From NCBI GenBank assembly GCA_937927525.1, contig CALBDR010000498.1, positions 1 through 11,669 on the forward strand: a DNA stretch of 11,669 nt, written 5' to 3'. Made by a program: the position numbers and the translations under genes. Source of the stretch: an uncultured Candidatus Melainabacteria bacterium. Its GTDB lineage: Bacteria; Cyanobacteriota; Vampirovibrionia; LMEP-6097. This document shows, piece by piece, positions 5,462 through 11,669 of the stretch (positions are counted from its first letter, which is position 1; every line of letters starts with the position of its first letter). Under the pieces are notes generated by a model that made no database searches, was not told the origin of the DNA, and saw nothing but the letters and a program-made list of their open reading frames with translations.

Positions 5462-5468
5462 TAATTAT
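5462..5468 (-). promoter_or_regulatory. ATAATTA variant start-proximal box
   Basis: One mismatch from ATAAGTA or ATAAATA, ending 5 nt before the ATG at 5456. Weaker than the others and therefore less certain, but the spacing equals the commonest value. Confidence 0.35.
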
Positions 5469-5505
5469 CATATGAGTATATTAGAAGGCAACAGCTTTAT
5501 TAATT

Positions 5506-8500
5506 TTATCCATAACAACTTGGATAATAAGTTCCGTTTTCAGCTGTAAATGAATTAGCGAATGTACCTGAACAATCTCCAGCTTCTAAGCAGTATTCAT
5601 CACAACAACCACCGTCTGATAATTCATTGCAATTTGCTCCTTCATCTGGATCAGGTATAACACATCTTCCTGCATTAGCACACGTTTCGCAACTTCCGTC
5701 ATCAATTTTTGCTGTAGGATCGTACGAAGGTGAGTATGGATTTGTACAACCTATACAAGGTTTGGTTCCCTCTAGCTCTGCTGGACCAAAGCATATTGCT
5801 TGACTATCATAAACATTAGGACAACAAGAGAAATCTCCAGGATCTCCAGCAGTACCAATACAAGGAATTATCACTTCTACAAATTCACCTTGACATATTT
5901 CACTTAAATCAACTGTCCTCCATAAGCCTGTCTCGTTATCCTTCATAGCAGGTTCTCCACAATCAAAAGCTCTTGTTCCTACTTGTTCTCGTGTTTCAGG
6001 CTCCCAACAACTAGCACAGAATCCTCCAGGATATCTCGTCTGAGTGAATTCTTCACCTTCGCATACAGTTGAAGGATCTGGTTCCCATTCAGTCCATGCT
6101 GGTTCTCCTGTGCAGCAACCTGCACAGAGTGCTGTTGGTGCACAGCTTTCTGGACATGTTGAAGCATCTGGATCTAGTATATCATCACAATTTCCTGTAC
6201 ATGTTCCTGAAGTACCAGCAGCACAGCAGTCCTGACTTGCACACGGGATATAAAGACATTGTTTAGGCTTGGTTCCTGTTTGTTGTCTTTGTTCAGGGCT
6301 ATAACATTGCATACATGCTCCACCTACAGGACTTCTTGTTTGAGTAAATTCTTGACCTTCACATACAGTTGAAGGATCTGGAGTCCATGCTCCCCAAATA
6401 ATTAACTCATCTTCAAAATCTCCTCCGTTACAGCATCCTATGCAAGGAACACTTGGAGCACATAATTCAGGACATGTAGAAGCAGCTGCATTTAATATTT
6501 CGCTGCAATTACCACTACATACACCATTATTACCCGGAGGACAGCAACCGCCTCCGCAAGGTTCGTATATACAAATTGGAATACATGGTGTTGCTGTGGG
6601 TGTAGAGGTTGGTGTTACAGTAGGTGTATAAGTCGGTGTTGCAGTAGGTGTATAAGTTGGTGTTGCAGTCGGTGTATAAGTTGGTGTTGCAGTAGGTGTG
6701 TACGTTGGTGTTGCAGTCGGTGTATAAGTTGGTGTTGCAGTCGGTGTATAAGTTGGTGTTGCAGTAGGTGTGTACGTTGGTGTTGCAGTCGGTGTTGCAG
6801 TCGGTGTGTAAGTCGGTGTTGCAGTCGGCGTTCCTGTAGGCGTAGCTGTAGGCGTTCCTGTAGGTGTAGCCGTTGGTGTTGCTGTAGGCGTTCCTGTAGG
6901 TGTGGCAGTTGGAGTTGCTGTAGGCGTAGCTGTAGGTGTTCTTGTAGGCGTAGCCGTTGGTGTTGCTGTAGGCGTAGCTGTAGGAGTTCCTGTAGGCGTT
7001 CCTGTTGGAGTAGCCGTTGGTGTTGCTGTAGGCGTAGCTGTAGGAGTTCCTGTTGGAGTAGCCGTTGGTGTTGCTGTAGGTGTTCCTGTTGGAGTAGCCG
7101 TTGGTGTTGCTGTAGGTGTTCCTGTTGGAGTTGCTGTAGGTGTTCCTGTTGGTGTTGCAGTAGGTGTACCTGTAGGCGTTCCTGTTGGAGTAGCTGTTGG
7201 TGTGGGTGTTGGTGTTGCTGTAGGCGTTGCTGTTGGAGTTGCTGTAGGTGTAGCTGTTGGTGTAGGAGTTGGTGTGGGAGTTGGTGTAGGAGTTCGAGTT
7301 GGATCTCCAAAACATCTTACATATCCGTCTAAATCACAATCTAAACAAATTATTTCCACTACAATTTCACAATCATAACATACCGCTCTGTAATCAAACT
7401 CACAATCAACAACAGTTGTAGTAATGATACGGTCTGGTGGTTTAACTCTTGTAGGTAAACATTCTACATCAAAATAACCATCTACTATTGTTTTAACATT
7501 AGCCCATAGTTGTTCTGATAATCTGTTAATAACACTATTAAGAACGATCTCATTTTGTCCTATTACTAAGTCTTCTTTTTCGTGTATTGGAGGCAGAAAA
7601 GTTTTACACACTGTCTCATCATAGAATAAAATATTCCTAAATAATTCAATGTTGTCCCACATTCTATGAAAAATTTGTAAATATACCCAACCTTGAATAA
7701 AATCATCATCCGATATCAATAAATCTGTTTTAGGCCAAAAAAGAGTATTTTGATCTACAGCCTTATTGTTTTTTAAAAACATTAAATCTGCAATTTTAAG
7801 CAGTTTGTCTTGAGTGACTATATATGTGTTACGAAATTTATCTTGAAAAATTGATTCGTAATTTTCTAGAATTTCATTTTCAAATGTAAAATTATCAATT
7901 AAATTGTCTTGATAAACTCCGTTCTTAAAAAACTTATAAACTCCTGTAGAATGAGAGATATAAATTATCTCTTTAGAGTAGTTAGTTTCTATCTTTGAAC
8001 TATCGGTTATATTCGTTAAAACATCATTTAAGATAGGAAAATTATAACTAAAAAGATAATTTCCCTCATAGTTAAAAACTAAGACTTCTTTTTTTGTTAA
8101 AACGTGGATATTATTATGACTGTCTGTTGTCAGACTTATAGGAGGAAAACTGTTAAAGGTATCATTAGTAATAATTTGCAGATTTCTACCGGTGATTGTA
8201 AATTGTTTAATACAATTATTAGCTGTATCAGCTATCCAAACTCTATCGTACTGATCAACATGCATATCGCTTGGTTTATTAAAACCTTGCAAACTTAGCT
8301 GTTTTCCAAACCTACCCCATGTTGTAAACAAATTAAATGTTTTTTTCTCTATATCAATTTTATAAACAGACACTCTTGTTAATGTTCTATCTAAAACAAC
8401 AATTTTATTATCTGTAGTACGCTTTATAGCAACAATATCATTAAATTCAAACACATCGTCAATTTTCTTGTGTTTAAACAATGGTTCTGTTCTATACACT

Positions 8501-10374
8501 CCTTCGATTAATTGAATATCATTTGGTGTTGCAAAAACCAGTTGGTTTTTTGACGAATTTTCTAAGGAAACTGCTCCTATAAATTTTGTATCTTGTTGTG
8601 TTGTAATTTCACTAATGTTTATTTTGTTTTCATAATTTTTAGTGTAAGCATCTATCTCATTCAGTATTCTAATATGTTTGTCAATAAGACTATTTACATT
8701 ATCACTTGTTGCTACTTCATTTGGTGAAAGCTTTGGTGCTTTAATATTTTTTAAAAGCTCTATATTCTTTGAGTCTCTATAATAAAAAGGATCTATGTTA
8801 TCATATCTACCGACCGTTTCAAAAATATTTTCAAATTTATAACTAATTGAAAATGTGTTATTAAAATTAGTATCAGTGTAGAATTCTGTAGTAGCTGATA
8901 AAGTTACTTGACCTATATCCGAAAAGCTCATTGTATCAGTAACATAACCAATATCATATAATTCTAAAAGTTTAGATCCAGAGATTACAATTACATCAGT
9001 TGTTTGTTCACTGTATAATATAATGCTTTTAACCAAAGAAAATTCTTCTATTGAAACGTTTCTCGTTTCAATGAAACTGTAAATATAAACTGGAGTGTTT
9101 ATAAGATTAAAAAAGTTTGGAGTGTATACATTTATAATACCTCCTCCAGGGTAAGGTAAAATTGTTGCAGAAACAGAGCCTGCTAAAGTGTATTGATTCC
9201 TCGGAATCCAATCATACGGAGGATAATCAATTACTAATGAGTTCAGAGCTGAGGCTTGAAAAAATAAAGTTGTATTACTATTTAAAGATGCTTTAAAAAT
9301 TGCTTCCTCGGTTGTTATGTCATCTTGACTGTAATAAGATAGAGGAAATTGATAAGCTGAAATTGAGGGAAGAATTCCCGTATCATAAGACCAGTCTGGG
9401 AACGGCTCTTCTCCATCACTTTCTGCAATAATTTCCCAGGACGTTCCTAGTAAGGTAGGCTTGAAAATTGTGTTTTGAGAAGGAAATACTCTTCCAGTAA
9501 ACTGTTGCTCGTTTAACTCAGATAGAGATAAAACAAATGAAGACGAAGGAATAAAGGGAGGGTTTAGTGAATATAAAAATATATTAGGATATTTCTTAAC
9601 TTGTATGTCATTTTTAAATTTTGTGTTTGTGTCGCTCAGAAAACCGTTGGTATCTCGACTTGAAGAAAAAAACGGATAAAAGCTCGGTTCTCCTGTTGTA
9701 TCGTCATATTTTATAATTGGTCCAGTTGCTGAAATTTCATCATTAACACACAACACACTTACTGGGTATTGTATATATGTATCTGACTGACTTGTAATTT
9801 CTGTTTGAAAAGTATACAAACTAACAGGGTTTACATCAAACGTTGAAGATATTAATAAATTAGCTTTAATATCATTAATCTCATTACCGACATACCATAA
9901 AGTATTTGTTTGATTAGAAGAAAGAATAAAAGTTTCTGTATGTCCTTCTCCGTAGAAATATGTACCAGGACTTTGAGTGTAGTTGGTCGCGTTTAATGTA
10001 ATTTGTTCAACTGTATCTTCTTTAAAAAACTTTTGAGGATATATAACGCAAGTTGTTTGAGGAAAACCTGAAACAAATCTTGCTGTAATATTTGCTTGAC
10101 TAACAGGTTGATCCTGTAGATCAGCTAAAAATACATTTACAGTAAAATAGTTATTTGTTGTATCAACATTTACGCTTAAGCCATTTTCAAGATCAAAAAC
10201 TTGTGGGTTTGAATCTAGTGTAGTTGTATAAACGGCTTTATATGAACTAGAGTTTAAATCGAGTGTGTCTGAACTTACCCTGTAATGAATAGTGTATAAA
10301 TCTTCTGATGTAATTCTATAAAATAAAGAATTATTAGAAGATCTTTCATTGTTTGCTAGCAGAACAAAAGCCAT
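5506..10374 (-). CDS. Giant fibre/adhesin-like protein: beta-propeller, Thr-Pro stalk, Cys-rich modules
   Basis: 1622 residues, beginning MAFVLLANNERSS. Visible parts in order: a Ser/Thr-rich, probably all-beta N-terminal half (1-560) with no recognised domain; an NHL/beta-propeller-like region (about 600-870) with DQYDRVWIADTANNCIKQF near 705-725; a helical/aromatic stretch WVYLQIFHRMWDNIELF (about 910) that may be a trimer or docking element; a first Cys cluster (about 985-1022); a Thr-Pro repeat (1025-1263); and a Cys-rich end (1264-1622, about 46 Cys). The end contains two tandem copies of a roughly 100-residue module, each finishing in a thrombospondin-type-1-like W-x-PDPSTVCEG-x-EFTQTR unit, then CTNPYSPSYDP...DDGSC (about 1542-1561). 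This is probably a virion-surface fibre contacting the host, though binding is inferred. The ATG has an ATAAATA box 7 nt upstream. Confidence 0.85.
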   Translation of the reverse strand: MAFVLLANNERSSNNSLFYRITSEDLYTIHYRVSSDTLDLNSSSYKAVYTTTLDSNPQVFDLENGLSVNVDTTNNYFTVNVFLADLQDQPVSQANITARFVSGFPQTTCVIYPQKFFKEDTVEQITLNATNYTQSPGTYFYGEGHTETFILSSNQTNTLWYVGNEINDIKANLLISSTFDVNPVSLYTFQTEITSQSDTYIQYPVSVLCVNDEISATGPIIKYDDTTGEPSFYPFFSSSRDTNGFLSDTNTKFKNDIQVKKYPNIFLYSLNPPFIPSSSFVLSLSELNEQQFTGRVFPSQNTIFKPTLLGTSWEIIAESDGEEPFPDWSYDTGILPSISAYQFPLSYYSQDDITTEEAIFKASLNSNTTLFFQASALNSLVIDYPPYDWIPRNQYTLAGSVSATILPYPGGGIINVYTPNFFNLINTPVYIYSFIETRNVSIEEFSLVKSIILYSEQTTDVIVISGSKLLELYDIGYVTDTMSFSDIGQVTLSATTEFYTDTNFNNTFSISYKFENIFETVGRYDNIDPFYYRDSKNIELLKNIKAPKLSPNEVATSDNVNSLIDKHIRILNEIDAYTKNYENKINISEITTQQDTKFIGAVSLENSSKNQLVFATPNDIQLIEGVYRTEPLFKHKKIDDVFEFNDIVAIKRTTDNKIVVLDRTLTRVSVYKIDIEKKTFNLFTTWGRFGKQLSLQGFNKPSDMHVDQYDRVWIADTANNCIKQFTITGRNLQIITNDTFNSFPPISLTTDSHNNIHVLTKKEVLVFNYEGNYLFSYNFPILNDVLTNITDSSKIETNYSKEIIYISHSTGVYKFFKNGVYQDNLIDNFTFENEILENYESIFQDKFRNTYIVTQDKLLKIADLMFLKNNKAVDQNTLFWPKTDLLISDDDFIQGWVYLQIFHRMWDNIELFRNILFYDETVCKTFLPPIHEKEDLVIGQNEIVLNSVINRLSEQLWANVKTIVDGYFDVECLPTRVKPPDRIITTTVVDCEFDYRAVCYDCEIVVEIICLDCDLDGYVRCFGDPTRTPTPTPTPTPTPTATPTATPTATPTATPTPTPTATPTGTPTGTPTATPTGTPTATPTGTPTATPTATPTGTPTATPTATPTGTPTATPTATPTATPTGTPTGTPTATPTATPTATPTRTPTATPTATPTATPTGTPTATPTATPTGTPTATPTGTPTATPTYTPTATPTATPTYTPTATPTYTPTATPTYTPTATPTYTPTATPTYTPTATPTYTPTATPTYTPTVTPTSTPTATPCIPICIYEPCGGGCCPPGNNGVCSGNCSEILNAAASTCPELCAPSVPCIGCCNGGDFEDELIIWGAWTPDPSTVCEGQEFTQTRSPVGGACMQCYSPEQRQQTGTKPKQCLYIPCASQDCCAAGTSGTCTGNCDDILDPDASTCPESCAPTALCAGCCTGEPAWTEWEPDPSTVCEGEEFTQTRYPGGFCASCWEPETREQVGTRAFDCGEPAMKDNETGLWRTVDLSEICQGEFVEVIIPCIGTAGDPGDFSCCPNVYDSQAICFGPAELEGTKPCIGCTNPYSPSYDPTAKIDDGSCETCANAGRCVIPDPDEGANCNELSDGGCCDEYCLEAGDCSGTFANSFTAENGTYYPSCYG
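5965..6573 (-). repeat. Two tandem copies of a Cys-rich/thrombospondin-like coding module
   Basis: Copy A is about 6573-6259 (residues 1268-1372) and copy B about 6258-5965 (1373-1470). Both follow the same order: C-x3-PC, CC, G-x-C-x-GNC, ASTCPE-x-CAP, C-x-GCC, then W, PDPSTVCEG-x-EFTQTR, two spaced Cys, PE-x-R-x-Q-x-GT. A degraded third unit (W-x-TVDLSEICQGEF) follows. Boundaries are approximate. The copies are alike mainly in protein, so the duplication is older than the Thr-Pro DNA repeats. Confidence 0.8.
6586..7302 (-). repeat. 717-bp minisatellite-like repeat coding a 239-residue Thr-Pro tract
   Basis: A 12-bp unit encodes T-P-T-X with X mostly Ala, Gly or Tyr. On the minus strand it starts TPTRTPTPTP, is then rich in TPTATPTG, and finally alternates ATPTYTPT. 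Between 6608 and 6775 seven 24-bp units follow each other without interruption. A 77-bp stretch recurs perfectly at a 72-bp offset (6647-6723 and 6719-6795). Other blocks recur at 36, 48 and 60 bp in 6950-7140. No stop codons appear in other frames either, which creates several long spurious open frames on both strands. Confidence 0.93.
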
Positions 10375-10381
10375 TTAGAAC

Positions 10382-10388
10382 TATTTAT
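10382..10388 (-). promoter_or_regulatory. ATAAATA start-proximal box of the giant fibre gene
   Basis: CATAAATAG on the minus strand in the 25-bp gap between the two large genes, ending 7 nt before the ATG. With the preceding C it matches a NATAAATA form of late promoter. Confidence 0.6.
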
Positions 10389-10399
10389 GTTATTAAAAC

Positions 10400-11669
10400 T
10401 TAAACCCAGTTAAATTTTACTAAATTAGTATATATCGGAGCAATTTCAGAAACTATTGATAATAGCTGTTCTTCAATTAATTTTCTAGTTTGAACATCAG
10501 TTATACCAGTTCCAGCTAAATTTATTGAATAAAATGTAGATTTATGTCCAGGTACTTTATTCTTAAAAAATCTTTCAATAGTTTCGACATATTGAATTGA
10601 TGGAACGGGCAATGACCAATATAAATTTTCTGATATAAATTCTTTGCGTAAAAACATTTCAAGCTTATCTTCATCTAAGCTATAATTTAACATCTTTATT
10701 TCACCAATTAATCCATTAAAAATATTTACAACAACACCATTCTCTTTATTTGCTCCATTTTTAGAGCCAACCGAACTTCCGATAAAGAAAGACGGCTGTT
10801 GTTCGTACGAAAGCTCATAATTTCCCGGAAACGTAAGATGAGTTATTTTTTTGGCGTTGTTATATACTGAAAAGGTATTGTTTTTCAGTGTAATCGCTAA
10901 GTGTTGCCAGCTTTGCTGTTCCCAGTCGTCTATTGCTGCAAAAGATTTAAAAATAGAATAACTACTTGTATCATAAGCTTTATCTTTAACAGAAGTTTTT
11001 AAAACTAATTGTTGTTTGTTGTTATATGGTGCAAGCTTTTTAAAAATTCTTTTAAACTCATATCCAGTAAAATCCCCTTTAAACAAATATTCAAAATCTT
11101 CGCTAGTTTGATTCAAACTTTCTAATACAGACAAATTATAAAATGAGTTGATGTTTAATGTTTTTACTAAACGTCCATTAAGATCCAAAAAATACATAAA
11201 AGACTCATTTGAAAAATACACAACTGCTAACCATTGTGTTTCTTTAGTATCGTGATTGTAAGTATTAATAAAGCTTAAGTTATGTTTTTCTTTTGGTGTG
11301 TTTGTCCCAACAGTAAACTCAAAAGATATTTCATTTTCTGGATTGTTTGGATCAATTACTGCAATTTGGTTATTGTTATAAATAACCCAAATTCTCTCTA
11401 ATGGATCAATTTGAATAGTCTTACACCCCGATAAGCTTTGTATAAATAAAGTATTGTCTTTATAGAGTTGAGTATCTGTAGCAGAAATAGACCATTGGCT
11501 TGTGTCAGTGTATTTTAAATCTAGAAGACCATCAGCAATAACTAAAGTTGCTTGATTAGCTGAAAGATTATATGAATAAGTTGCAACTGTACTCGAAGAT
11601 GTATTAATAATTGTTGTACTTTTTAAGTTTAAATTTGTATCAAAATAATACTCAGCTTTGTTTGTAATT
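10400..11669 (-). CDS. C-terminal part of a large tail/adhesin protein with LamG-like domain (cut by right edge)
   Basis: The frame has no stop and no ATG from the TAA at 10402-10400 to the right edge, so at least 422 codons belong to a gene that starts outside the window. A GTG at 11221 is internal, because coding continues through ETQWLAVVYFSNESF across it. Early in the visible part, IQIDPLERIWVIYNNNQIAVI resembles a beta-propeller blade (shown as IQIDPLERIWVI and NNNQIAVI) and parallels DQYDRVWIA in the next gene. Residues about 250-360 look like a LamG/concanavalin-type sandwich: SWQHLAITLKNNTFSVYNN, then PSFFIGSSVG, then FNGLIGEIKMLNYSLDEDKL. The C-terminus, with ITDVQTRKLIEEQLLSIV and APIYTNLVKFNWV, is a style I recall from marine phage tail proteins. 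Likely a carbohydrate- or surface-binding virion protein. Confidence 0.82.
   Translation of the reverse strand, partial: ITNKAEYYFDTNLNLKSTTIINTSSSTVATYSYNLSANQATLVIADGLLDLKYTDTSQWSISATDTQLYKDNTLFIQSLSGCKTIQIDPLERIWVIYNNNQIAVIDPNNPENEISFEFTVGTNTPKEKHNLSFINTYNHDTKETQWLAVVYFSNESFMYFLDLNGRLVKTLNINSFYNLSVLESLNQTSEDFEYLFKGDFTGYEFKRIFKKLAPYNNKQQLVLKTSVKDKAYDTSSYSIFKSFAAIDDWEQQSWQHLAITLKNNTFSVYNNAKKITHLTFPGNYELSYEQQPSFFIGSSVGSKNGANKENGVVVNIFNGLIGEIKMLNYSLDEDKLEMFLRKEFISENLYWSLPVPSIQYVETIERFFKNKVPGHKSTFYSINLAGTGITDVQTRKLIEEQLLSIVSEIAPIYTNLVKFNWV

Noticed and set aside
5979..6631. Several 62-65 residue open frames on both strands over the Cys-rich end
   Set aside because: All are antisense or frame-shifted shadows of the conserved, in-register Cys modules, with no start signals.
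6586..7302. CRISPR array interpretation of the repeat region
   Set aside because: Units are contiguous 12/24-bp in-frame codon repeats with no unique spacers.
6530..7315. Long minus-strand open frames in the two alternative frames of the Thr-Pro repeat (Asn/Ser/Tyr-rich and Gln/Leu-rich products)
   Set aside because: They arise because the 12-bp repeat unit has no stop codon in any frame. Products are pure low complexity and lie inside the clear 1622-residue gene.
6902..7378. Plus-strand open frame encoding a Val-Gly-Val elastin-like polymer
   Set aside because: It is the complement of the Thr-Pro repeat, has no start box, and loses its pattern exactly where the repeat ends.
8104..8298. 64-residue plus-strand frame inside the giant fibre gene
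   Set aside because: Antisense to the NHL/propeller-like region, no start signal or recognisable protein features.
10400..11221. A complete 273-residue gene starting at the GTG at 11221
   Set aside because: The same frame continues without a stop to the right edge and encodes plausible protein, including a propeller-like segment, so the GTG is internal and the gene is partial.
11441..11448. Exact TATAAATA on the plus strand
   Set aside because: No plus-strand gene lies downstream; it falls inside a minus-strand coding region of AT-rich DNA.

Overview
The window reads as part of the genome of an uncultured, AT-rich, tailed phage of the T4 type (myovirus-like). Two head/neck genes carry the assignment: a portal vertex protein of the gp20 family (2861-993, minus) and a gp13-type neck protein (981-118, minus). 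The rest is long structural or adhesin genes and small genes of unknown function. The thrombospondin-like and DGSC-type Cys-rich modules suggest a marine or aquatic source, but the host cannot be read from this sequence. No integrase, tRNA, rRNA, insertion sequence or CRISPR array was seen. The window is almost fully coding, and no gene-free stretch exceeds 300 bases.

Layout. (1) Minus-strand head block, 1-2861: portal, then neck protein, then the first 20 codons of a further gene running off the left edge. (2) Plus-strand cassette, 2930-4185: four small unknown genes, one a two-helix membrane protein with a zinc ribbon. It diverges from the portal over a 68-bp gap and ends 5 bp from the convergent minus-strand block. 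(3) Minus-strand tail/adhesin block, right edge to 4191: the C-terminal part of a large protein with a LamG-like fold (11669-10400); a 1622-residue fibre-like protein with a beta-propeller region, a 239-residue Thr-Pro stalk and a Cys-rich end (10374-5506); an unknown 146-residue protein (5456-5016); a CPxC membrane protein (5014-4685); and a tandem pair of small paralogues (4701-4459 and 4418-4191).

Regulation. The strongest non-coding signal is a box, ATAAATA or ATAAGTA (once ATAATTA), lying 3, 5 or 7 nt before the start codon of eight genes, seven on the minus strand and one on the plus. It resembles the T4 late promoter core (TATAAATA) but lies so close to the start codon that transcripts from it would be leaderless or nearly so. 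No gene in the window has a convincing Shine-Dalgarno sequence. The box also supports start choices: residue 6 for the 5456 gene, residue 21 of the longer open frame for the 4701 gene, and GTG for the 3898 gene.

Together the minus-strand genes look like late virion genes (capsid portal, neck, host-contacting fibres and small accessory structural proteins). The plus-strand cassette looks like an accessory insertion with its own promoter.
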